From the NCBI GenBank assembly GCA_030838305.1, contig JAUTWY010000234.1:1-6408 (forward strand): a stretch of DNA of 6,408 nucleotides, read 5' to 3'. Every line of letters starts with the position of its first letter. Position 1 is the stretch's first letter. Source of the DNA: Acidobacteriaceae bacterium. GTDB lineage: Bacteria > Acidobacteriota > Terriglobia > Terriglobales > Acidobacteriaceae. Positions 1 to 5,531 of the stretch are shown in pieces. The position numbers were made by a program, and so were the translations under genes. Under the pieces are notes generated by a model. The model was not told the DNA's origin, searched no databases, and was given only the letters and a program-made list of their open reading frames with translations.

Positions 1-1
1 C

Positions 2-124
2 CTCTGCGAATCAATTCATCGGCTTCTGCGGCCATCCCCTTCGCTTGCCCCGCAAATCATCGACGCGCTCGAACTGGGAATAGTGATGTGGAACGAAGAA
101 TTGAAACGGAGAACCGAGAACTGA
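2..124 (+). CDS. possible 3' end of an unidentified gene (partial)
   Basis: This frame is open from the left edge for 40 codons and ends at TGA 122-124, eleven bases before the convergent stop codon of the VWA gene. The translated tail includes IIDALELGIVMWNEELKRR and ends RTEN. I do not recognise a family. The last residues come from a short GAGAAC(C/T) tandem repeat, so the true gene end could differ. The tail could equally be non-coding, because 40 open codons prove little in GC-rich DNA. Confidence 0.25.
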   Translation, partial: LCESIHRLLRPSPSLAPQIIDALELGIVMWNEELKRRTEN

Positions 125-129
125 GAACT
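109..129. repeat. three tandem 7-bp units GAGAAC(C/T)
   Basis: Units lie at 109-115 (GAGAACC), 116-122 (GAGAACT) and 123-129 (GAGAACT). They sit between the possible upstream gene end and the VWA stop codon. This is a minor simple repeat with no function visible. Confidence 0.6.
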
Positions 130-134
130 GCCCC

Positions 135-1220
135 CTACTGCTGGGGAGCGAAGTAGCCTTTCCGAGCCCGCACTTGCAGATCCTTCTTCAGCGAAGAAAT
201 TTCAATCGACCGATATCGCCCGTCAGCGTCGAAGTCCGCAGGCTTGTAGGAAACCACGTACTGGCTGCGCAGTTCGTCTTCAATGGCGGCGAAGGAGCGG
301 GTCATGTCTTTCATCTTGAAGGGGAAAAAAGCGCGCCCGCCGGTGGCTGCGGCCAGTTGTTCCAGAACTTTGTCGCCCCGCAGAATCAGCCCGCTATCAT
401 CGGTGGAGATGGCATAAATAATGACTTCGGCGCGCTGTGCCATTTCAATGGCTTGCGCGCGGGAAACGTCGCTCTGATTATCCTCGCCATCGCTCACCAC
501 GATGATGGCCTTGCGTGCGGGACGCTCGGGACGGTCTTTCAGGAATTTCTCTTTGCTCGCTTTGTAGATAGCGTCGTAGAGGGCAGTCCCTCCACCATTC
601 TGCATCCGGTGAATGCCATTGGAAAGAAGTTGAACGTTGTCGGTAAAGTCCTGCCCCATCTGGCTCTGCTTGTTGAAGCCCACGACAAATGCTTTATCGA
701 ACTTCGCCCGGATGGTGTGCTGCAAGAAGCTGATAGCGGCGTCTTGCTCGAAAGTAAAACGGCCGTGCACCGATCCGCTCACATCGATCAGCAAGCCCAG
801 GTGCAGCGGCAGATCGGTTTCGCGGCGAAAGTTCAGAATGGATTGCGGAGGCTTGTGGTCGTCAAGAATCGAAAAGTCGTTTTGATTCAGATCACGAACA
901 AACTTGCCATGCTTGTCGGTCGCGATAAACAGTACGTTCACCTCATCCACGCGCTTGTGGATGGTGAGCATTGCGCCGGCCTGGGGATCGTCAGCGTTTA
1001 CCGCGCTATAGTCGCTGAGGGTGGCGGCGGTGCTGGCGTAGGCCTGCGCCTGGGCGAAAGCTGGCGCAGTACAGGCGAAAGCGGCCAACAGTGCCAGCAG
1101 GCCAAAAATGAGGTGCGTGTACTTCATTCCCAAAGAATCCAAAATTTTCATTTCCACCCAGCCCAAAACGCACTTCCAACTGATTAGATGCACGCCGGAT
1201 GCCGAATGGCAGTCGTCCAT
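135..1220 (-). CDS. secreted VWA-domain protein, acidobacterial VWFA-related type
   Basis: The product is a predicted exported protein with a von Willebrand factor A domain, probably binding a protein ligand through a divalent metal outside the cytoplasm; its partner is unknown. In 361-residue numbering, a hydrophobic segment at about 37-56 ending AFA-QAQA looks like a Sec signal peptide. A beta-rich stretch (about 86-131, with VNVLFIATDKHGKFVRDL) precedes the VWA domain. The metal site is complete: DVSGS (D146, S148, S150), T212 in GGGTALYDAI and D244 in VSDGEDN. The C-terminal part (YVVSYKP near the end, then RARKGYFAP) is typical of the acidobacterial VWFA-related family. The start is uncertain. 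The ATG at 1220 has the only convincing ribosome site (AGAGGA at 1229-1234) but puts 31 residues before the signal peptide; ATGs at 1151 and 1127 give a normal signal peptide but lack a well-spaced ribosome site. It is divergent from the SYLF gene. Confidence 0.9.
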   Translation of the reverse strand: MDDCHSASGVHLISWKCVLGWVEMKILDSLGMKYTHLIFGLLALLAAFACTAPAFAQAQAYASTAATLSDYSAVNADDPQAGAMLTIHKRVDEVNVLFIATDKHGKFVRDLNQNDFSILDDHKPPQSILNFRRETDLPLHLGLLIDVSGSVHGRFTFEQDAAISFLQHTIRAKFDKAFVVGFNKQSQMGQDFTDNVQLLSNGIHRMQNGGGTALYDAIYKASKEKFLKDRPERPARKAIIVVSDGEDNQSDVSRAQAIEMAQRAEVIIYAISTDDSGLILRGDKVLEQLAAATGGRAFFPFKMKDMTRSFAAIEDELRSQYVVSYKPADFDADGRYRSIEISSLKKDLQVRARKGYFAPQQ

Positions 1221-1406
1221 TCGCCCTGTCCTCTCTTGACTTTAGAGGGAGACAACGCAAAGCGCCAAGTTACAAAAGGAGCACTCGTTTGGTCATGGCC
1301 AGACAGCGCATCCATCGGCCCCTACGCCCCTTCCTGATAACCCCCTTTTCCCAAGCTCCAGATTACAATCCTTCAGAAGGGTGTTATGAGATGGTGGACC
1401 AGGATT

Positions 1407-1513
1407 GGACTCTTCAGTCCCATGGCCGGAAGTCGCGAAGCGACGCCACTCATTGGCCCCGCACATAAAGTGCGGGGCAACTAGTCGTGGCAGAACGAAG
1501 TCCCCTCAGGGAC
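1407..1513. repeat. cluster of four short perfect hairpins upstream of the SYLF gene
   Basis: Four stem-loops follow one another. H1 is GGACT-CTTC-AGTCC (1407-1420). H2 is GTCGC-GAA-GCGAC (1432-1444). H3 is a 9 bp stem GCCCCGCAC (1456-1464) with GTGCGGGGC (1470-1478) around loop ATAAA. H4 is GTCCC-CTCA-GGGAC (1500-1513), followed shortly by a TTTTT run at 1520-1524. The array ends 32 bp before the SYLF start codon and so would lie in its leader if transcription begins upstream. It resembles dispersed intergenic repeat modules I associate with acidobacterial genomes, but that is from memory. Alternatives are a structured mRNA leader or a small RNA. Confidence 0.6.
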
Positions 1514-1529
1514 GACACTATTTTTGCTT

Positions 1530-1535
1530 GGAGGA
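1530..1535 (+). promoter_or_regulatory. ribosome binding site of the SYLF gene
   Basis: GGAGGA lies 10 bases before the ATG at 1546 and decides this start over upstream in-frame codons. It sits 16 bases beyond the last hairpin of the upstream cluster, so folding of that cluster need not hide it. Confidence 0.75.
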
Positions 1536-1545
1536 TCTGATACCC

Positions 1546-2265
1546 ATGAACCTGAAAAAACTTGCGGCATGTTTTCTGACGCTATGCATTTCCGCATCCC
1601 CAACCTTCGCCGCCAATGACGAGAAGGAAACGGAACGCGTGAAGGAAGCCGGCATCGTCATGAAAGAAATCCTGAACATCCCCGACGACATTCCTCAAGA
1701 CCTGTTGGATAAAGCAGAATGCATCGTCGTTTTGCCTTCGGTGAAGAAAGGCGCCTTCGGAGTGGGAGGCAGCTACGGTCGCGGCATTATGGTTTGCCGC
1801 AGCGGCGAGCACTACACCGGTCCATGGGGAGCCCCGGCTCTCTACGCGCTGGAAGGCCTTAGCATCGGATTTCAATTGGGTGGCCAGGCCACGGATTTTG
1901 TTTTGCTGGTGATGAATACCAAAGGCGCGCGATCACTTCTCTCCAGCAAAGTGAAGCTGGGCGCGGATGCGTCCGCTGCCGCCGGTCCGAAGGGCCGCAC
2001 CGCGGAGGGCGCTACCGATGTCGTGATGAATGCCGAGATTCTCTCCTACTCCCGCAACAAAGGATTGTTTGCTGGAATCTCACTCGAAGGGTCAACCCTG
2101 CGCTCCGACGGCAGCGCCAATGAAAAACTTTACGGCAGAAAGCTCAGCGCCAAAGAAATCATTGTCGACCACAAGGTAGGTGTGCCGGCCAGCGCCCGCC
2201 CGTTGGTATCTCTGCTGCAGTCAAAGTCGCCGAAGAACAGGTCGGAACCAAAATCGCTGCAGTAG
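1546..2265 (+). CDS. secreted SYLF-domain (YSC84-like) lipid-binding protein
   Basis: This is a 239-residue exported protein of the SYLF / YSC84-related family, which is associated with phospholipid or phosphoinositide binding; its bacterial role is not well established. Residues 1-22 form a signal peptide with a KK n-region, a hydrophobic core and PTFA before AND. The mature part carries the family pattern: DDIPQDLLDKAECIVVLPSV, then the glycine-rich GAFGVGGSYGRGIMVCR, GPWGAPALYALEGLSIGFQ, GGQATDFVLLVMN and a late block with ILSYSRNKGLFAGISLEGS. The domain occupies roughly residues 45-225, and length and architecture are complete. The ATG at 1546 is chosen because GGAGGA (1530-1535) is well spaced and the signal peptide starts there; the frame is open further upstream to 1405, but only through the hairpin cluster. 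It is divergent from the VWA gene, and no operon partner is evident. Confidence 0.93.
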   Translation: MNLKKLAACFLTLCISASPTFAANDEKETERVKEAGIVMKEILNIPDDIPQDLLDKAECIVVLPSVKKGAFGVGGSYGRGIMVCRSGEHYTGPWGAPALYALEGLSIGFQLGGQATDFVLLVMNTKGARSLLSSKVKLGADASAAAGPKGRTAEGATDVVMNAEILSYSRNKGLFAGISLEGSTLRSDGSANEKLYGRKLSAKEIIVDHKVGVPASARPLVSLLQSKSPKNRSEPKSLQ

Positions 2266-2311
2266 TCGCAGCCGCGCTAACAAATAGGAGCTTGCTCAGT
2301 CCGGTTGTTTA

Positions 2312-2396
2312 ATGATTCGTATCTATCTGTAGATGATGCGTATTAAATGGTTCGGATCATATCGGTAAATGATCCGTTTCCAAAATGATTCGTATC
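2312..2396. repeat. degenerate 12-mer (consensus ATGATTCGTATC) repeated five times
   Basis: Copies start at 2312 (ATGATTCGTATC), 2333 (ATGATGCGTATT), 2347 (ATGGTTCGGATC), 2369 (ATGATCCGTTTC) and 2385 (ATGATTCGTATC). The first and last are identical. Start-to-start spacings are 21, 14, 22 and 16 bp. The stretch is visibly more AT-rich than its surroundings and lies 46 bp after the SYLF stop and 69 bp before tag. It could be a multi-site operator for tag, a decayed tandem repeat or a local protein-binding array. Confidence 0.55.
2353..2376. repeat. perfect 8-bp inverted repeat inside the 12-mer array
   Basis: CGGATCAT (2353-2360) and ATGATCCG (2369-2376) are exact reverse complements around the 8-base spacer ATCGGTAA. 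No T-run follows, so it is a poor intrinsic terminator for the SYLF gene. A dimeric regulator site is possible but unproven. Confidence 0.5.
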
Positions 2397-2398
2397 AG

Positions 2399-2418
2399 GG
2401 CGCGGCTTCAGCCACGCC
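2399..2418. repeat. GC-rich intergenic hairpin
   Basis: GGCGCGGC (2399-2406) pairs with GCCACGCC (2411-2418) with one C-A mismatch around the loop TTCA. It is followed at about 2440-2461 by a GGGCTTTAGCTCC...GGGGCT module. Paired modules of this look are, from memory, frequent dispersed repeats in acidobacterial intergenic DNA. It could also help terminate SYLF transcription, but no T-tract follows. Confidence 0.4.
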
Positions 2419-2465
2419 GGTCTTCCAACCTCTGAGATTGGGCTTTAGCTCCTGCGGGGCTTAAT

Positions 2466-3065
2466 ATGTCGCGAACGCGTGACGACAACCAACCGCCGAT
2501 TCGCTGCGCCTGGGCGCGCAGCGCTTTGATGATCCGCTATCACGATGAGGAATGGGGCTTTCCCGTACACGACGACCGCACCCTTTTCGAATTCCTGATT
2601 CTCGAAGGCGCACAAGCCGGTCTAAGCTGGGAGACGATTCTGAATAAGCGCGAAAACTACCGCACCGCTTTCGACAATTTCGATGCAAAACGCGTAGCCG
2701 CCTACGATCGCCGGAAGCTCGCGCAGTTGCTAAAAAATCCCGGCATTGTGCGCAACCGCCTGAAGATCGCGTCCGCGGTGCGAAACGCCAAAGCGCTGTT
2801 GCAAGTACAAAAAGAATACGGCAGCTTCGACCGCTACGTCTGGCAATTTGTGAACGGCACTCCGCGGATAAATTCGTGGAAGCCGCGCCAACTTCTTCCC
2901 GCGCGCACCGTCGAGTCCGACGCCCTGAGCAAAGCTCTGAAAAAACACGGCTTCAATTTCGTTGGATCCACCATCTGCTACGCCTTCATGCAAGCCGTCG
3001 GCATGGTGAATGACCACGCAGTAACCTGCTTCCGCTACGCAGCCCGCGCTCCATCAAACCCCTGA
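2466..3065 (+). CDS. tag: DNA-3-methyladenine glycosylase I
   Basis: Tag is a cytoplasmic base-excision repair enzyme that removes 3-methyladenine from alkylated DNA, leaving an abasic site. The 199-residue product matches the family over its whole length (E. coli Tag has 187 residues). Family blocks seen are RYHDEEWG, LEGAQAGLSWETIL-KRENYR, the DALSKALKKHGFNFVG block, TICYAFMQAVG and VNDHAVTC. The zinc ligands of E. coli Tag (Cys4, His17, His175, Cys179) correspond to Cys14, His26, His184 and Cys188. Pocket residues Tyr25, Glu47 and Trp55 are present. The ATG at 2466 is preferred because the next in-frame ATG (residue 22) would remove the zinc ligand Cys14. The ribosome site is weak (CGGGG before TTAATATG). 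The gene seems monocistronic, and the 12-mer repeat region lies directly upstream. Confidence 0.96.
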   Translation: MSRTRDDNQPPIRCAWARSALMIRYHDEEWGFPVHDDRTLFEFLILEGAQAGLSWETILNKRENYRTAFDNFDAKRVAAYDRRKLAQLLKNPGIVRNRLKIASAVRNAKALLQVQKEYGSFDRYVWQFVNGTPRINSWKPRQLLPARTVESDALSKALKKHGFNFVGSTICYAFMQAVGMVNDHAVTCFRYAARAPSNP

Positions 3066-3093
3066 CCTCGAAAGCGTCCAATCGAAATCCCAC

Positions 3094-3141
3094 CTCTCCG
3101 AAATCACCAGCCGCTTCGGAACTTGGCGTGTCGCCGGAGAG
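3094..3141. terminator. possible bidirectional terminator stem between convergent genes
   Basis: CTCTCCG (3094-3100) and CGGAGAG (3135-3141) are perfect complements in the 84 bp between the convergent ends of tag and the SEC-C gene. The 34-base spacer is long and there is no T-run, so this is only a weak candidate. Confidence 0.2.
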
Positions 3142-3149
3142 TGAGAGAG

Positions 3150-4262
3150 TTAGGACACCGGATGGGCCAGGTTCAACAAGCGGCGGATCGCGCTGATGTC
3201 GGGGCGAATCAGATTCGGAGATACGTCGTTTTCATCGTATCGTTCCCAATGAGTAAGCAGGGCTTCGACGGCTTCTTTGCCATCCGGGTCGCGAACGGCT
3301 TCGATCGGCGTGCGCCCGCCCAACGCGGGGATCTTCTCATGGACCCATCTTTCGGTTTGCTTCTGTATCGTGGCTTGCAGGAACTTCCTGGCTTCCGGAT
3401 CGGTCAGCAGCGCCTCCATCTCGGATTCGTGCAATTCCGCTTCCTCTGCATCTCGTGGCGTATTCTTCCGCAGCTGCTCAAGCGTTTGTGCGACTGTGCT
3501 CTGGTGAACCCCGATGGAACCGAGCCGCTTTTCAATCTCTTTGCGCAGCCGCTTGGCGCGATTCTCCGAGTTCACTTCCGCAATCAGTCGTTTGCCAGAA
3601 ATGTTGATATGGCCGAGGATTGTGTTATCCCATGACTTAAACTTGCGGTTCCCTTCGCGTATCCAGTCGATATCCACGCTGCGGAGTTTGCCGCTTTCGT
3701 CGAGTTCCGCATCGTCGAGTAGTTCCTCTCGGGAGCGTCCCACGGACAGCGGAGCCAATGCCTCGAACGCTGCCTCGGCTGACTCGATCCGGAAAGTCAA
3801 GGTATGAATGATGAGCGGATCGCCGTCGGTGTTGGCGAGCTGCAGCGGGGCATGCAACGCATCCCGAATGTCCAGGTAAACGGCAGGGATGGTGGCCGAA
3901 TACCGGAGCAGGTCGTCCGCGTTCAGACTGCGATTCTGCTTTGCGACTCTCTTCCGCAGTTTTTTCCGAAGTTCGATGACCTCCACTTTTTTGTCCGGCC
4001 GAATGCACAACGGCGCCGTGCTTCCGAACACCACAAACTCTGGCTGGTACCAAAGCTGCGCGTAAATTAGATCTCCCGACCGCATGGTCCGCGATCCCGA
4101 TCGCTCGATGACTTCGGCTGCCCCGCCAATCAGAACGTCGCGCACCGCTACGCGGTCCCCGGGCACGCTCCAGAGGACTTCGTAAAAGCTCATTGGTCGC
4201 GTGGCAGCCTGATCGAGAAACAGCCGCTCCGTTGCGGTCAACTGCTTCGACTTCTCCAGCAT
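3150..4262 (-). CDS. C-terminal part of amber-split SEC-C gene, with MbcA/ParS-like domain
   Basis: This 370-residue frame continues, in the same phase, the SEC-C frame that ends at TAG 4266-4268; only that TAG and one TAC codon separate them. The protein starts LEKSKQLTATERLFLDQA and is mostly charged and helical, with a coiled-coil-like part (about 215-280). Near the C-terminus (about 298-342) the block WVHEKIPALGGRTPIEAV followed by GKEAVEALLTHWER resembles the Xre/MbcA/ParS-like toxin-binding domain (DUF2384 type), which also occurs in large SEC-C proteins that are not obvious antitoxins. Its biochemical function is unknown. No ribosome site precedes the ATG at 4262, so independent translation is doubtful. 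Either the full gene is a fresh pseudogene or the TAG is read through. The gene is convergent with tag. Confidence 0.7.
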   Translation of the reverse strand: MLEKSKQLTATERLFLDQAATRPMSFYEVLWSVPGDRVAVRDVLIGGAAEVIERSGSRTMRSGDLIYAQLWYQPEFVVFGSTAPLCIRPDKKVEVIELRKKLRKRVAKQNRSLNADDLLRYSATIPAVYLDIRDALHAPLQLANTDGDPLIIHTLTFRIESAEAAFEALAPLSVGRSREELLDDAELDESGKLRSVDIDWIREGNRKFKSWDNTILGHINISGKRLIAEVNSENRAKRLRKEIEKRLGSIGVHQSTVAQTLEQLRKNTPRDAEEAELHESEMEALLTDPEARKFLQATIQKQTERWVHEKIPALGGRTPIEAVRDPDGKEAVEALLTHWERYDENDVSPNLIRPDISAIRRLLNLAHPVS

Positions 4263-4265
4263 GTA

Positions 4266-4268
4266 CTA
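4266..4268 (-). other. in-frame TAG interrupting the SEC-C reading frame
   Basis: On the minus strand the codons read GTC GCT CGC TAG TAC ATG CTG GAG. Both sides are open in one frame for 119 and 371 codons, and protein-like composition continues across. One base change from a Trp (TGG) or Gln (CAG) codon would account for it. I see nothing that marks it as a programmed recoding site. Confidence 0.85.
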
Positions 4269-4625
4269 GCGAGCGACCACGCCGCCTCTCCGATGTGCCG
4301 TTTTGCTTCGAGACGGCCGATCCGGGTCCCACTGAAACAAAAAATAGGGCATAAAGACCTGGAGTTCGTCGGAGGACTGTTCGAGTAGCTCCGGAATATC
4401 GCTCAGGTTGAAGTCCTGCCACGCGTTATAGATCTGTTTCTCAAACTTGCGCTCGGCAAACCGCATCATCTCACGCGTCAGGCGCGCATAGTCTTCGTGC
4501 TGGCGCGCCCATAGGGTGTCGATGGATGGGGTGAGACTCGGGATGCAGCAATGCTTGTACTTGCGTCCACTACCGCAGGGACAGGGATCGTTTCTTCCGA
4601 TCTTTTCATGGGCAGGAAGAGGCAT
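4266..4625 (-). CDS. N-terminal part of amber-split SEC-C metal-binding protein
   Basis: The 119-residue product begins with the SEC-C zinc motif: GRNDPCPCGSGRKYKHCC at residues 10-27, pattern C-x-C-x8-C-C, as in the SecA C-terminus and many stand-alone proteins. Residues 28-119 are helical and include an aromatic and acidic stretch (QVFMPYFLFQWDPDRP) before RRGGVVAR. The frame then hits TAG and resumes in phase, so with the downstream 370 codons it forms one 492-codon gene (3150-4625). ATG 4625 is chosen because the zinc motif lies right after it and an AAGG sits about 10 bases upstream. The gene is divergent from the integrase remnant, with 81 bp between the starts. SEC-C alone does not define a function; it suggests zinc-dependent contact with a protein or nucleic acid. 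Confidence 0.75.
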   Translation of the reverse strand: MPLPAHEKIGRNDPCPCGSGRKYKHCCIPSLTPSIDTLWARQHEDYARLTREMMRFAERKFEKQIYNAWQDFNLSDIPELLEQSSDELQVFMPYFLFQWDPDRPSRSKTAHRRGGVVAR

Positions 4626-4693
4626 AACGTTGCGACCTTACCGCGCGGGGTTGTGGAAAGGCAAGGGGCATTCTTGGTGGATTTTCTTTCGAG

Positions 4694-4698
4694 AGGAG
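4694..4698 (+). promoter_or_regulatory. ribosome binding site of the integrase remnant
   Basis: AGGAG lies 8 bases before GTG 4707, which is in the integrase frame. It supports GTG 4707 as the original start over the ATGs at 4719 and 4743. Confidence 0.6.
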
Positions 4699-4706
4699 AA
4701 AGCAAC

Positions 4707-5236
4707 GTGTCCAGATCAATGCATGCTCCACAAGGCGAGCCAATGCCTTACAACCATCACCTGCACCAGTTCCTGACCTTCCTCAAACACGAGCGAGGGT
4801 TTGCCGACGCCACGATCGTCAACCGCAAACGTTCTCTGAAGCGTTTTCTAGCCTGGGTAGTCGCACAAGACGTACAACTGTCAGCGGTGTCAGCGGTGTC
4901 AGCGGTGACGATCACCAAATACTTCACCAGCACTGTTGCCGGCAGGTGGAAGCGAACTAGCGTGTGATTCCATGGTCTCTGCGCTCGTTCTTTCGCTATG
5001 CCAGCAGTCGAGGTTGGTGCGCCGCATGCATCGCCGAATCCATCGACGCGCCCCGGCTTTACACCTACGAAAATCTGCCGCAAGGCCCCTCGTGGGAAGA
5101 GGTGGGAAAGCTTCTTGCCAGTGTCGACGGTACGTCGCCAGTTCAGACCAAAAGTCGCTGCAAGATCCTGCTTTGCGCGGTCTATGGCTTTCGCGTGGGC
5201 GAAGTCTGTTGGATGCGTCTTGAAGACATCGACTAA
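4707..5236 (+). pseudogene. tyrosine recombinase (integrase) remnant, frameshifted and truncated
   Basis: This is the remains of a XerC/D-type site-specific recombinase. From GTG 4707, the first frame encodes a SAM-like N-terminal core-binding domain (HHLHQFLTFLKHERGFADAT, then SLKRFLAWVV and TITKYFTS) and stops at TGA 4965-4967 after WKRTSV. Integrase sequence resumes in another frame from about 4976 as SLRSFFRYASSRGWC, then APRLYTYENLPQGPSWEEV and the start of the catalytic domain, VYGFRVGEVCWMRLEDID. The Arg of GFRVGE (codon 5192-5194) is the first catalytic arginine. A TAA at 5234-5236 then ends it, so the His-x-x-Arg block and the nucleophilic tyrosine are absent. The simplest reading is one nonsense change plus one net single-base loss between 4968 and 4979. 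It cannot be an active recombinase. It lies 208 bp before tRNA-Leu, a typical neighbourhood for integrative elements. Confidence 0.85.
4881..4907 (+). repeat. three perfect 9-bp tandem copies of TCAGCGGTG in the integrase remnant
   Basis: Copies at 4881, 4890 and 4899 are in phase with the integrase frame and encode Ser-Ala-Val three times between AQDVQL and TITKYF. An in-frame expansion by replication slippage is the simplest origin. Confidence 0.9.
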
Positions 5237-5336
5237 TGAAGTGGTAGAATCTCGTGCGGGTGCTCTCTTATGACTTGGCAATGGACTCTTAGTCCGAGAA
5301 TCGCCGGCAAAGCGCTTCACGGGCAAAATGACAACG

Positions 5337-5380
5337 AACTGTGGAAATCCGGGAAAACCGACACACTTTCTTACACAGTT
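5337..5380. repeat. 7-bp inverted repeat between integrase remnant and tRNA
   Basis: AACTGTG (5337-5343) and CACAGTT (5374-5380) are exact complements with a 30-base spacer. Partial outer pairing continues as AATGA (5327-5331) with TCATT (5390-5394). It lies in the 208 bp between the integrase remnant and the tRNA gene. It could belong to an old attachment region or be chance. Confidence 0.3.
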
Positions 5381-5444
5381 GCACATTCGTCATTTTAGAA
5401 ACATAGCCATAAACAGGTCGTAAAGTAAGGCATTTGCACGGAGA

Positions 5445-5531
5445 GCCGGGATGGCGGAACTGGCAGACGCAGCGGACTCAAAATCCGCCGACCTTCGGGT
5501 CTTGGGGGTTCGACTCCCCCTCCCGGCACCA
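5445..5531 (+). tRNA. tRNA-Leu (anticodon CAA), CCA encoded
   Basis: This is a complete class II tRNA. The acceptor stem GCCGGGA (5445-5451) pairs with TCCCGGC (5521-5527), followed by discriminator A5528 and encoded CCA (5529-5531). The anticodon stem GCGGA (5472-5476) pairs with TCCGC (5484-5488) around loop CTCAAAA, giving anticodon CAA (5479-5481), which reads UUG. The long variable arm GACC-TTCG-GGTC fits leucine, and the T arm is GGGGG-TTCGACT-CCCCC. All stems are intact. No second copy of its 3' end is visible in the window, so no attachment-site duplication can be shown. Confidence 0.97.

Larger units (their letters stand above)
1221..1545. other. divergent intergenic region with hairpin cluster
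   Basis: This 325 bp region separates the divergent VWA and SYLF genes, so it should hold both promoters. I could not place a convincing sigma70 promoter for either gene. The right half carries four short perfect hairpins, listed separately as one repeat cluster. Overlapping open frames here show no protein-like composition. Confidence 0.6.

Noticed and set aside
174..1187. Long plus-strand open frame of 337 codons opposite the VWA gene
   Set aside because: It is antisense to a gene with a complete VWA metal site and signal peptide. Its translation has no recognisable domain and reflects the codon bias of the real strand.
1239..1268. Possible minus-strand promoter for the VWA gene (TTGGCG at 1263-1268, TAAAGT at 1239-1244, 18 bp spacing)
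   Set aside because: Each box matches the sigma70 consensus at only 4 of 6 bases, and the implied transcript start near 1232 would cut into the AGAGGA ribosome site of ATG 1220.
4266..4268. Programmed recoding (for example pyrrolysine insertion) at the TAG
   Set aside because: No recoding signal is visible, and neighbouring genes carry ordinary disabling mutations, so pseudogenisation is the simpler reading.
3637..4422. Minus-strand 261-codon frame overlapping the SEC-C gene
   Set aside because: It is rich in Arg, Gly and Ser with no domain pattern. The SEC-C frame explains the same DNA with clear motifs.
5280..5300. GGACT-CTT-AGTCC hairpin similar to hairpin H1 at 1407-1420
   Set aside because: The match is only about 13 bases and the surrounding sequence differs, so common origin with the 1407-1513 cluster cannot be supported.
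4757..5386. Minus-strand 209-codon frame opposite the integrase remnant
   Set aside because: It has no family resemblance and lies antisense to recognisable recombinase sequence.
5270..5398. Small plus-strand frame of 42 codons (MTWQWTLSPRIAGKALHGQN...)
   Set aside because: No ribosome site and no recognised family; it lies in the decayed int-tRNA gap. It may be leftover coding DNA, but I cannot support a gene.
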